Source: Candidatus Saccharibacteria bacterium 49-20 (GTDB lineage: Bacteria > Patescibacteriota > Saccharimonadia > Saccharimonadales > Saccharimonadaceae). From it: 64,000 bases of DNA. Positions 55,119 to 62,977 of the stretch are shown one piece after another. Below the pieces are notes generated by a model. That model saw nothing but the letters and a program-made list of their open reading frames with translations. It had not been told where the DNA came from and ran no database searches. Numbering within the stretch: the stretch's first letter is position 1; the number at the start of each line of letters is the position of its first letter. The stretch spans positions 62,001 through 126,000 of the forward strand of contig MKSN01000001.1 of assembly GCA_001897295.1 (NCBI GenBank). Reading direction: 5' to 3'. The translations under genes were made by a program, and so were the position numbers.

Positions 55119-55153
55119 AAAAAACGCAGCCTAGCAATTAGGCTGCGTTTTTG
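55119..55153. terminator. bidirectional terminator shared by rplY and the HD gene
   Basis: AACGCAGCCTA and TAGGCTGCGTT form a perfect stem around GCAAT, with flanking A and T runs. On the minus strand the stem contains the last codons and stop of the HD-domain gene, so both convergent transcripts end here. Confidence 0.88.
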
Positions 55154-55950
55154 AATGCGACATGGGCGACGCGTCGCGTGAGTTCGTCGCGGTCTTCCAT
55201 GATCTGACCATACTCACCTGAGTAACGCTGCATCCGCTGCGTCGCTTTATCAATCGCGACATAAAAACTATCCTCGGACAGTCCGTAGTGGCTTTTCAGT
55301 TGCGCACCGTGACTGTAAAAGTGTGTAAATCCCGGGTCGAGTTTATCGAATGTTTTTACAAAACACGCCTCGGGGGTATCGAGTGCTTCGTATGATTCTA
55401 TGAGTGCAATAAACTCTGGCCACTCTTCGCCATACTCTTCGTGGAGTCGAATGAGCGCTTGAGCTTCATCAAGTTGTTTCTGCTGCTCCTGTTCGGCCGT
55501 CATAACAAGCGAGGGAACATCACCCACGTAGGCCTCTATGATGTCATGGATCAAGGCGTATGCGGCAATTCTTCCTTGGTCGAGTTCGGGGTAAAACTCG
55601 CGGGCATACGGAACCGCTAGTTTCATAAGGTGAATCGCATGACGTGCGTCGGTCTCTAGGTTTCCATCGCGATCATGGGTTGCCCTGCGAATGTCGGCGT
55701 ACATATCTGAAAGCTCGTCGAGGGGTGCTTTAGTGCGCGCGAAAACATTTGGCAACGTGAGGAGTCTCGCGCCAGCTCGTTCTACGCTCTCTCCACGGCG
55801 AAGTGACAGGGCGAGTGTATTAATGCCTACGCGTAGCATCCGCTTCGCGCGGGGCTCACCGTCAAATTCTGGGTCAATTGCGCCATAGATTGCATCGCTA
55901 CGTAGGATTAGCTGGTCGACTCGCTCGATACTAGTATTCGTGCGCATCAT
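55138..55950 (-). CDS. HD-domain phosphohydrolase
   Basis: This 270-residue protein has the HD signature: a first histidine in ARHAIHLMKLA, the H-D pair in AAYALIHDIIEAYVGDV and a downstream aspartate in VKTFDKLDPG, like YfbR-type 5'-nucleotidases or (p)ppGpp/dNTP hydrolases. The precise substrate is unknown. The start ATG has GGAG seven bases upstream and lies within the NUDIX gene end (about 20 bases of overlap), so the two are co-expressed. Both could clean up nucleotides. Confidence 0.8.
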   Translation of the reverse strand: MMRTNTSIERVDQLILRSDAIYGAIDPEFDGEPRAKRMLRVGINTLALSLRRGESVERAGARLLTLPNVFARTKAPLDELSDMYADIRRATHDRDGNLETDARHAIHLMKLAVPYAREFYPELDQGRIAAYALIHDIIEAYVGDVPSLVMTAEQEQQKQLDEAQALIRLHEEYGEEWPEFIALIESYEALDTPEACFVKTFDKLDPGFTHFYSHGAQLKSHYGLSEDSFYVAIDKATQRMQRYSGEYGQIMEDRDELTRRVAHVAFKNAA

Positions 55951-56638
55951 AGTAAAACTCCTGCGCGTGGTACGGCGTGCCGTTATCAACGAGATCGATA
56001 AAATCGCGGGCGCTTTCGAACACTTTTTCTTTTGCCATGAATTCTTCTTGGGTAAGCCATTCGTTGTGGCCGCCTTCAAAATCGACAATGAGCTCACCGC
56101 TATGTTCGCGTGCGTGCATAATCACAAATACTTTATCTTCGAGTAATTCGCCCGATTCTTTTTTGTAATCACGCTTGTGGTAGATCATTTTGTAAGAGAA
56201 ATCGGCGGTAAGTCCGGTTTCTTCTTCGAGCTCTCGCTTTGCGGCTTCTTCAAATGATTCACCCCAGCGGATTTTACCACCCAAACGTCCCCAGAATCCG
56301 TAATAGGGTTGTTTGAGGCGTTGCTGGGCGATAAACTCGCGGCGCCCATTGTTATTACGCTCAAGCACCACGACGACGGAAATTTTAGGCTGTTTTTCGA
56401 TTTCATTTTCATCGGTGTCCATGCGGTTGGCGTATTCTTTACCAGCCACAGAAAGTGTGTAGCCGCTCTTCGTTTTTTCAACGTATCCAGACTCGACCAA
56501 CTTTTTGATATGGAAGGTGAAATGGTCGCTTGTCAGGTCGCTATCTTTTTGCAGCTCGGCAAAGTTTGCTTCGGGTGTGAAAAGCAAATGACGAAGAATA
56601 CTGACCTGAGTGCTATGTGGGTTTGATTCGTAACTCAT
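55931..56638 (-). CDS. NUDIX hydrolase with N-terminal winged-helix domain
   Basis: This 235-residue protein has an N-terminal MarR/ArsR-like winged helix (about 10-75: SILRHLLFTPEANFAELQ, HFTFHIKKLVESGYVEK). The NUDIX domain that follows (about 85-225) has the box GGKIRWGESFEEAAKRELEEETGL, including the RELxEE metal ligands. Related fusions act as nucleotide-sensing regulators or house-cleaning enzymes. A strong AAGGAGAC site precedes the ATG. It overlaps the HD gene downstream. Confidence 0.85.
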   Translation of the reverse strand: MSYESNPHSTQVSILRHLLFTPEANFAELQKDSDLTSDHFTFHIKKLVESGYVEKTKSGYTLSVAGKEYANRMDTDENEIEKQPKISVVVVLERNNNGRREFIAQQRLKQPYYGFWGRLGGKIRWGESFEEAAKRELEEETGLTADFSYKMIYHKRDYKKESGELLEDKVFVIMHAREHSGELIVDFEGGHNEWLTQEEFMAKEKVFESARDFIDLVDNGTPYHAQEFYYDAHEY

Positions 56639-56708
56639 AGTGTCTCCTTTACTCTATGCGAGCAACTGTAACAAACGCAAACACAAGCATCTAGTAAAGT
56701 CGAGTTTA

Positions 56709-58505
56709 CTATTCTTCAATAAAGCCGCCAGATTGGTGTGCCCAAAGTCGTGCGTACTGGCCTTTTGCCTCGAGAAGCGTTTCGTGGTTGCCGTCCTCGA
56801 TGATCTTGCCATCGTCCATGACAATAATGCGATCAAGCTTCGAAATAGTTGAAAGGCGGTGGGCGATGACGATGCTCGTGCGACCTTTCATAAGCTCGGC
56901 GAGCGCTTCCTGGATGAGCTTTTCACTTTCACTGTCGAGGGCGCTGGTTGCTTCGTCCAAAATGAGTACAGGGGCGTCTTTAAGGATGGCGCGGGCAATC
57001 GCGATGCGTTGGCGCTGACCACCCGAAAGCTTCACGCCACGTTCACCCACGAGTGTATCGAATCCCTCGGGGAGCTTTTCGATAAACTCGAGTGCATTAG
57101 CGCGGCGCGCCGCTTGCACGACTTCTTCTTCGGTTGCGTCTGGCTTGCCGTACATAATATTCTCGCGAAGCGAACGGTGGAAGAGCATCGGCTCTTGTGG
57201 GACGTAGGCAACGGCTTCCCGTAGGCTTTCTTGAGTGACTGCGGAGATCGACTGCCCGTCAATCAGTACTTCGCCTTCCTGAATGTCAGCGAAGCGCAGG
57301 ATGAGTTTTGTAAGCGTGGTCTTTCCGGATCCAGAGTGGCCTACAAGCCCGACACGCTCGCCTGAATTAATGACAAGGTTAAAGTGTTTGAAAATGGTGT
57401 CATCCTTCTTTGCATCAGCGTGACGGAAAGTGACGTCGTTAAGCGCAATTTTGCCAGCCGAAGCTTTGAGCTTTTTCGCGTCGGTCGCGTCAGCCACCGT
57501 TTGCTGAGTATTAAGGATGAGACTCATCTCACGGGCGTCTCCAAAGATGCGGTTCAACTGGCGCAGCATGCCATTGAAGCCCCAAAGGTTTCCAAGGATT
57601 TGCATACTGTAGCTGACGGCAAGCATGAGCGTACCAATCGCGACGCCAAACCATACGTTACCGAAAATGAGTGTCACGAACGCCGCAGTCATGATACAGG
57701 TGATGATAAGCCCGAACCAAAAGTCACGAATAATTACTGCGGTGCGAATTTTAAACCCGGCTTCGCGTGCATCGCTGGCGAATTTCTCGAAACGCTTTTT
57801 CTCGTGCTTTTCGCGGCTAAAGCTTTTAACGGCCATGATGTTTGTAATGCTATCGGCAATTTGTCCGCTCACTTTGTTGTGAGTCTCTGCCTCAACGACA
57901 TTGAGTTCGCGAATCGAGCGGAAGCTCAGCCATGCAATCGACATAAAGATGACTGCGAACGCGGCAAGTGCGAGTGCAAACCAAGGCAGGATAGGCGCAA
58001 GAATCACGAACGTGAACACAAAGGAGTAGATCATAGGTGCGATATTAAATAGGTACAGGTCTGCCAATCGCGCAAAGGCGCCAGTAAATTTATTAGATTG
58101 CGACACAAGTGAGCCGCCAAAGCGGTTGGTGTGAAATTCCATCGATTGCTCGGCGAGGGTATCAAAGACTTTACGGTTGAGTTCGTAGATTACTTTGTCG
58201 TTCATAGTCCACTGCAGGAACATCACAAGCCGCCAAAGAATTAGCTCGCCTACACCGACGATTGCGACGAAGACAATGATGTAGGGGAGGAACGTGGTGA
58301 ATAGCTGGTCGGCAGGTATATTTTCGGTTGTGAGTCGGTTCACAACGAGGGAAATGATATAGAGGCCTGCATATCCGGTCGAGAAAATCGCGAGTGGTTG
58401 CAAAATCATCGCAGGAATGAAGTATTTTTTGTGGTTACGAATCGTGCCCCAGAAAAGCCTGAGTGTTAAGCCGATTTCTACCGATTCTTTTTTCTTTCTT
58501 GCCAT
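56709..58505 (-). CDS. ABC exporter half-transporter, subunit 2
   Basis: This 598-residue protein has an N-terminal six-helix exporter domain (about 25-330) and an ATPase domain: Walker A GHSGSGKTT (389-397), Q-loop VPQEPMLFHRS, signature LSGGQRQR (493-500), Walker B VLILDE and the H-loop IVIAHRLSTI. All catalytic residues are present. It lies ten bases after a paralogue, so the two probably form a heterodimer of the multidrug/lipid exporter type. The substrate is unknown. Confidence 0.93.
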   Translation of the reverse strand: MARKKKESVEIGLTLRLFWGTIRNHKKYFIPAMILQPLAIFSTGYAGLYIISLVVNRLTTENIPADQLFTTFLPYIIVFVAIVGVGELILWRLVMFLQWTMNDKVIYELNRKVFDTLAEQSMEFHTNRFGGSLVSQSNKFTGAFARLADLYLFNIAPMIYSFVFTFVILAPILPWFALALAAFAVIFMSIAWLSFRSIRELNVVEAETHNKVSGQIADSITNIMAVKSFSREKHEKKRFEKFASDAREAGFKIRTAVIIRDFWFGLIITCIMTAAFVTLIFGNVWFGVAIGTLMLAVSYSMQILGNLWGFNGMLRQLNRIFGDAREMSLILNTQQTVADATDAKKLKASAGKIALNDVTFRHADAKKDDTIFKHFNLVINSGERVGLVGHSGSGKTTLTKLILRFADIQEGEVLIDGQSISAVTQESLREAVAYVPQEPMLFHRSLRENIMYGKPDATEEEVVQAARRANALEFIEKLPEGFDTLVGERGVKLSGGQRQRIAIARAILKDAPVLILDEATSALDSESEKLIQEALAELMKGRTSIVIAHRLSTISKLDRIIVMDDGKIIEDGNHETLLEAKGQYARLWAHQSGGFIEE

Positions 58506-58515
58506 AAAATGTCCT

Positions 58516-60324
58516 TTAGTCGTTGGTTAGTTCTGTATTTTCAATAAAACCGCCAGATTGGTGTTTCCAGAGCTTCGCATATTGGCCCTTGAGCGCGATT
58601 AATTCGTCATGGGTGCCGTCTTCAATAATTTTACCCTTTTCCATGACAATAATGCGATCCAATTTGGCAATTGTTGAAAGACGGTGAGCAATGACAATAC
58701 TCGTGCGCCCATTCATGAGCTTAGTAAGAGCTTTTTGAATAAGCAGTTCGCTCTCACTATCGAGTGCACTGGTTGCTTCGTCGAGTACAAGCACAGGAGC
58801 GTCTTTTAGGATGGCGCGCGCGATTGCCACGCGTTGCCTTTGTCCACCTGAAAGCTTCACCCCCCTCTCACCCACGAGTGTGTCGAAGCCTTCTTCAAGC
58901 GCTGAAATGAACTCGTAGGCCTGGGCGTCTTTTGCTGCCTTTTCAATGTCGCCCATTTTTGCGTTCGGTCGCGCGTAGGCGATGTTTTCCTTAAGACTAC
59001 GGTGGAAAAGAAGTGGCTCCTGCGGGACGTAGGCAATTGCCTGGTGAAGAGATGCCTGAGTGACATCGGTAATTGGCTGCCCGTCAATTGCAATTGATCC
59101 ACTCTGGGGATCGCTGAGACGTAGTAAGAGTTTTGTGAAGGTCGTTTTTCCAGAACCGCTTACGCCCACGACGCCAACTTTTTGGCAGGCCGGAATGGTG
59201 AGCGAGAGATTCTCAAATAAGGGCTTACTGTTTTCGTGCGCGAACGTTACATTGTCGAGTACAACAGCACCCTTTGTTGCGCGTAGCTTTTTTGAGGAAG
59301 TATCGATAATATCAACTGGTTCGCGCATCATGCCCAGAAGTTCCTCGGTGTCACCACCAATTTGGTAGACCACGCGAAGCATTGTGTTGATGTTCCAGAC
59401 TTCAAGCAGCAAGTTGAAAGTGTACGTAATAAGCAGATAGACAGCACCTGCATTTACTGCATGCGTTTGCACTGCCCAGACTGCCGCAACGAGTGCGGAT
59501 ACACGAGCAATCGTGATGATAATGGAGGTGATGGACGTAACTGTCATGACGCCCGTACGTACGGCTTTTTCTTTTGAGAGGGCGTGTTCGATGCGGTGAG
59601 CAAGGAGTCTCTTTTCGAGATTTTCTTTACTCTCGATTTTTACTGCAACCATGTTGCTAATTGAATCGGAGAGTTGCCCGGAAATTTTTGAGTATGCCTT
59701 TGAACGGGCAACTTGCCTTGGGCGCATAAACTTTGTTCCGAAGTATGCCACGATCACAAAGGCTATAACAAGCACGCCAAGGATAATAGCAAGAGGCCAT
59801 GAAATGAGCGCAGTACCTACGATAGTTGCAATGATTGCAACCACTACAATAAGCGCCTCGAAAATGACCGCATTCCAGAATGTCATAAAGGCGGCCGCGG
59901 TTTTATTAACCTGAGAAACCATCGAACCCGCAAAGCGGTTATTGTGGAACTGCAGCGAATGGCGAGAGAGCGCGTCGTACGCTTCTTGATTGATATCGCG
60001 TGCGCCGTGTATTTGCACTGACCACATTGCAAAAAGATTTACTCGATACCCAATCACAAAAGCGAGCACCTGTACGATGGCATATCCAACGATAAGCCAG
60101 GCCGAATTTTCAAGCGTCGCAGAGCCACCTTGGATGGAGTTCAATAGAATTGCAATAAAGATAGGGGCAATATAGCGGTCTAGGACAGTACTTACAGGGC
60201 CGACAATAAAGCTTGTTACGACCTGTTTTGGGTATTTCATCGCATGGCGCCAATGGAATAGAAGACTGTCCGATAGTGTAATATCAGACGCTTCTTTTGG
60301 AGATGAAGGTGTTTTGGCGGTCAT
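58516..60324 (-). CDS. ABC exporter half-transporter, subunit 1
   Basis: This 602-residue paralogue of the downstream gene has a six-helix membrane domain (about 30-340) and an ATPase domain with VGVSGSGKTT, VPQEPLLFHRS, LSGGQRQR, VLVLDE and IVIAHRLSTI, all intact. The near-identical ends of the two proteins (LWKHQSGGFIEN and LWAHQSGGFIEE) show a gene duplication. It begins six bases after the GreA-like gene, so all three form one operon. Confidence 0.93.
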   Translation of the reverse strand: MTAKTPSSPKEASDITLSDSLLFHWRHAMKYPKQVVTSFIVGPVSTVLDRYIAPIFIAILLNSIQGGSATLENSAWLIVGYAIVQVLAFVIGYRVNLFAMWSVQIHGARDINQEAYDALSRHSLQFHNNRFAGSMVSQVNKTAAAFMTFWNAVIFEALIVVVAIIATIVGTALISWPLAIILGVLVIAFVIVAYFGTKFMRPRQVARSKAYSKISGQLSDSISNMVAVKIESKENLEKRLLAHRIEHALSKEKAVRTGVMTVTSITSIIITIARVSALVAAVWAVQTHAVNAGAVYLLITYTFNLLLEVWNINTMLRVVYQIGGDTEELLGMMREPVDIIDTSSKKLRATKGAVVLDNVTFAHENSKPLFENLSLTIPACQKVGVVGVSGSGKTTFTKLLLRLSDPQSGSIAIDGQPITDVTQASLHQAIAYVPQEPLLFHRSLKENIAYARPNAKMGDIEKAAKDAQAYEFISALEEGFDTLVGERGVKLSGGQRQRVAIARAILKDAPVLVLDEATSALDSESELLIQKALTKLMNGRTSIVIAHRLSTIAKLDRIIVMEKGKIIEDGTHDELIALKGQYAKLWKHQSGGFIENTELTND

Positions 60325-60330
60325 ATCTTC

Positions 60331-60777
60331 CTATTCTATCGCCTCAAGTACCCCGAAAGGAGTAGTTGTTGAAATTATGTTACCAAGTAGCGACTGTGCG
60401 AGCGGTGAATCGGCGCTGATAACGAGCTTGCCGTCATCCATTTGACCCGCTCGTGGCGTCCAATTCCCTGCGATGCCATAGCGCTTGCCGTTTACTTGTA
60501 CGGTTGAGCCGATAGCGACCGTTGCTTTTCGCGCTTTAGGGAGCGAAAGTGCTGCTTGCCGGCGAATGTCTTTTAATTTAGTAAGTTCTGCAAATAATAC
60601 TGACTGCTTGTCGCGCAGTGCATCAAACGGTGCATTATCGTGCCACGTTTCCGAAGATTGATTAAAGACATCGTAGAAGTCGGGGCCAAGATCTTGAATA
60701 TTCTTTTCAAGTTCGGCAATCCGATTCTCGAGCCATAGCTTATCTTCGGGAACGATATAGAGTTCCTTCTGAGTCAT
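60331..60777 (-). CDS. GreA/GreB-like factor
   Basis: This 148-residue protein has an N-terminal coiled coil (about 10-75, with WHDNAPFDALRDKQS at the tip in place of GDLSENAEYHAAKEEQ) and a C-terminal FKBP-like domain (VAIGSTVQVNG, ISADSPLAQSLLGN). The order and length match GreA, whose tip acids help RNA polymerase cleave stalled transcripts; here D and D/E remain. It might instead be a Rnk- or Gfh-like regulator. AGGAG precedes the ATG. It leads an operon with the ABC exporter. Confidence 0.75.
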   Translation of the reverse strand: MTQKELYIVPEDKLWLENRIAELEKNIQDLGPDFYDVFNQSSETWHDNAPFDALRDKQSVLFAELTKLKDIRRQAALSLPKARKATVAIGSTVQVNGKRYGIAGNWTPRAGQMDDGKLVISADSPLAQSLLGNIISTTTPFGVLEAIE

Positions 60778-60779
60778 AG

Positions 60780-60920
60780 TGCTCCTAGAAAGTTAATTTT
60801 TATTGGAATATTAGTTAGTAAAGAGTCGCGAGTGGTTCGGCTCGTCCGAACGTCATCGAGTTAGAGGACCCGCGGGTCATAGGTGAGACGAATTATAGAA
60901 GATTTTTATTTATCTGTAAA
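60780..60920 (-). promoter_or_regulatory. promoter and structured leader of the GreA-ABC operon
   Basis: On the minus strand TTTACA (60920-60915), a 17-base spacer and TATAAT (60897-60892) form a good promoter. The roughly 105-base leader contains the palindrome GACCCGCGGGTC and a hairpin GTTCGG/CCGAAC, and is more GC-rich than the flanks. It may carry regulation of the operon. The -35 lies inside the end of the DUF1801 gene. Confidence 0.6.
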
Positions 60921-61292
60921 GATTTCGGGTGAAAAATGACCTGAGTGGTGCAGCAGAATTTGGCGAATGGTCGTTTTAGGAAGCTTTTCGCTATTTTTGA
61001 ATTGGAGTGTGCCGCGACCTGTGCGATAGGGGAGCATCATGCGGTGCATATTTGCATCGTTTTTCGGTTCAAATACGCCATAAATACCGATGTGATCTTT
61101 TGCGGCTGCAAAATGGACGAGGCCACGCTTGCTTGGTGCGGGGCGATAGGTCGGCATGCCGTAGCTAATATCTTCAATTGTTTTTGGAAAAGTGGCCTGA
61201 ATGGCAGACCGCATCCAACTAAGTCTTTCCTGGATTTCTGCCGGGAAGTCTGCGATGTACTTGTCGACAAGCGGACTTTGTTGGTAGCTCAT
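60906..61292 (-). CDS. DUF1801 (YdhG-like) protein
   Basis: This 128-residue protein has the DUF1801 pattern: LSWMRSAIQATFPKTIEDISYGMPTYR, then HFAAAKDHIGIYG and a C-terminal LPKTTIRQILLHHS. Family members bind iron or are frataxin-like in fold; the role is unclear. TATAAT (61304-61299) ends six bases before the ATG. Confidence 0.85.
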   Translation of the reverse strand: MSYQQSPLVDKYIADFPAEIQERLSWMRSAIQATFPKTIEDISYGMPTYRPAPSKRGLVHFAAAKDHIGIYGVFEPKNDANMHRMMLPYRTGRGTLQFKNSEKLPKTTIRQILLHHSGHFSPEIFTDK

Positions 61293-61298
61293 GCTTTT

Positions 61299-61304
61299 AT
61301 TATA
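61299..61304 (-). promoter_or_regulatory. -10 box of the DUF1801 gene, leaderless
   Basis: TATAAT on the minus strand ends six bases before the ATG at 61292. Confidence 0.65.
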
Positions 61305-61317
61305 CTCTTTTTCTATG

Positions 61318-61351
61318 GTTGTCCAGCGGCCCGCTCTAGCCACTGGACAAC
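61318..61351. other. strong hairpin between divergent promoters
   Basis: GTTGTCCAG (61318-61326) pairs with CTGGACAAC (61343-61351), continued inward by GGC/GCC after one mismatch. It lies between the -10 boxes of DUF1801 and trhO and might be an operator for both. Confidence 0.5.
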
Positions 61352-61366
61352 AGAGGTGAAAACGGC

Positions 61367-61372
61367 TATAAT
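61367..61372 (+). promoter_or_regulatory. -10 box of trhO, leaderless
   Basis: TATAAT ends eight bases before the ATG at 61381; the ATG at 61375 is only two bases away and unlikely. Confidence 0.65.
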
Positions 61373-61380
61373 AAATGACG

Positions 61381-62283
61381 ATGCAAAAAATCCTTCTTTA
61401 CTATAAGTTCACTCCGATTAGCGACCCGGAAGCGGTTAAGCTGTGGCAAAAATCTTTGACCGACAGTCTCAATTTGCGTGGGCGTATTATTGTGAGCACC
61501 CAAGGCCTGAACGGTACTGTGGGTGGTGAGATGGATGATCTTAAGGCCTACATTAAGGCAACGAAGCAATACGAAGGCTTTAAAGACATCGTGTTTAAGT
61601 GGAGCGATGGCGGTCGCGAAGACTTTCCTCGTATGAGCGTAAAAAACCGACGTGAGCTCGTGGGCTTCCAAAATAGTGATAGCGAATTTGAAGTCGATGA
61701 AAACGGCGTAGTCGGCGGCGGCGTGCACCTGAAGCCAAAGCAAGTACATGAACTTATTGAAAAGTACGGTGATGACGTAGTGTTCTTCGACGGTCGCAAT
61801 GCACACGAAGCAAAAATCGGTAAGTTTAAGAATGCAATCGTGCCAAATACCAACACTTCACGCGACTTCATTGAAGAACTCGAGAGCGATAAGTATGACG
61901 ACATCAAAGGCAAGAAAGTCATTACCTACTGTACCGGTGGTATTCGCTGCGAAGTGATTTCAGCCATGATGAAAAAGCGCGGCTTTGAAGATGTGTATCA
62001 AATCGATGGCGGTATTGTGAAGTACGGCGAAGCGTATGGCGACGATGGGCTTTGGGAAGGGTCTCTGCGTGTCTTCGATGATCGCATGACAATGGATTTC
62101 TCTGACCACGCCAAGACTATCGGTGAGTGTACGCATTGTGGCGGCAAAACGAGCAACTTTGAAAACTGCGCATTTGCAAACTGTAACGATCTTGTCCTTA
62201 TTTGCGAAGACTGCAAAAAGAATCCAGATCTTCTGTTCCACACCGAAGCTTGCCGTGAAAAATCACTCGCGCTGGCAAAGTAA
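61381..62283 (+). CDS. trhO: tRNA uridine(34) hydroxylase
   Basis: TrhO/YceA (300 residues) oxidises U34 of certain tRNAs to 5-hydroxyuridine with O2. It has an acylphosphatase-like N-terminal domain (about 1-100: IVSTQGLNGTVGG) and a rhodanese domain with the cysteine loop YCTGGIRCE. A C-terminal cysteine-rich part follows (CTHCGGK, CAFANCND, CEDCKKN) that may bind zinc. Together with mnmA it modifies the wobble position of tRNAs. Confidence 0.93.
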   Translation: MQKILLYYKFTPISDPEAVKLWQKSLTDSLNLRGRIIVSTQGLNGTVGGEMDDLKAYIKATKQYEGFKDIVFKWSDGGREDFPRMSVKNRRELVGFQNSDSEFEVDENGVVGGGVHLKPKQVHELIEKYGDDVVFFDGRNAHEAKIGKFKNAIVPNTNTSRDFIEELESDKYDDIKGKKVITYCTGGIRCEVISAMMKKRGFEDVYQIDGGIVKYGEAYGDDGLWEGSLRVFDDRMTMDFSDHAKTIGECTHCGGKTSNFENCAFANCNDLVLICEDCKKNPDLLFHTEACREKSLALAK

Positions 62284-62355
62284 TTTCACCCTATTCACAT
62301 TGAACTTTCAGGGAGTATACTGAAAGTACATAATTTATGGGAGGAAACATTAGTT

Positions 62356-62913
62356 ATGGCAAAGCAAGAATTAAGTTCAACCGCGAAACAGTTGTGGGGA
62401 CTGGGTATTGCCTTTGGAGTCGTATCGATTCTGTTCGGTATCTTGGCACTTTTCTGGCCAGGGCTCACCGTAAGCCTATTTATTTTAATGTTTGGTATCT
62501 TCGTACTCGTATGGGGTGTGATTGGTATCATCGTGAGTATTTCGAGTACTGGCACCGACAAGTTCTGGTGGCTTGAGCTCATCTTCAGCATCCTTGCAAT
62601 TGGTCTCGCAGTATACCTACTCCGAAACCCAGTTGAAGCAGCTAAGATTTGGATCTTCTTCGTAGGTCTGACCTTCTTGGTTCGTGGTGTCGTTGACATC
62701 CTCGAAGGCCTCTTTGACAGCAACCGCACTGGTGGTAACCGCGTACTCGCAGTTATACTTGGTGGACTTGGTATAGTTGCAGGTATCATCACCCTTACAT
62801 ACCCAGTCAGCGCTGGTCTTGTGGTTATCTGGATCATCGGCCTTTATGCACTTCTTTACGGAGCGCTTCTTATTGCATTCTCATTCCGCGCAAAAGCGGA
62901 GCTTGAGAAGTAA
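62356..62913 (+). CDS. HdeD/DUF308-type membrane protein
   Basis: This 185-residue protein has six TM helices as three DUF308 pairs (GIAFGVVSILFGILALFWPG, IFVLVWGVIGIIVS and later repeats), like HdeD, an acid-stress membrane protein of E. coli. Its function is otherwise unknown. A GGGAGGAA ribosome site lies about ten bases before the ATG. A terminator follows. Confidence 0.87.
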   Translation: MAKQELSSTAKQLWGLGIAFGVVSILFGILALFWPGLTVSLFILMFGIFVLVWGVIGIIVSISSTGTDKFWWLELIFSILAIGLAVYLLRNPVEAAKIWIFFVGLTFLVRGVVDILEGLFDSNRTGGNRVLAVILGGLGIVAGIITLTYPVSAGLVVIWIIGLYALLYGALLIAFSFRAKAELEK

Positions 62914-62933
62914 CCACCCCAAGGTTATGAAAG

Positions 62934-62960
62934 ACACCGCCTCATCAGGGGCGGTGTTTT
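62934..62960 (+). terminator. terminator of the HdeD-like gene
   Basis: ACACCGCC (62934-62941) pairs with GGCGGTGT (62950-62957), then TTT. The uvrC promoter follows directly. Confidence 0.8.
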
Positions 62961-62964
62961 GTTA

Positions 62965-62970
62965 TACAAT
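62965..62970 (+). promoter_or_regulatory. -10 box of uvrC, leaderless
   Basis: TACAAT ends seven bases before the ATG at 62978. Confidence 0.65.
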
Positions 62971-62977
62971 AATAAGG

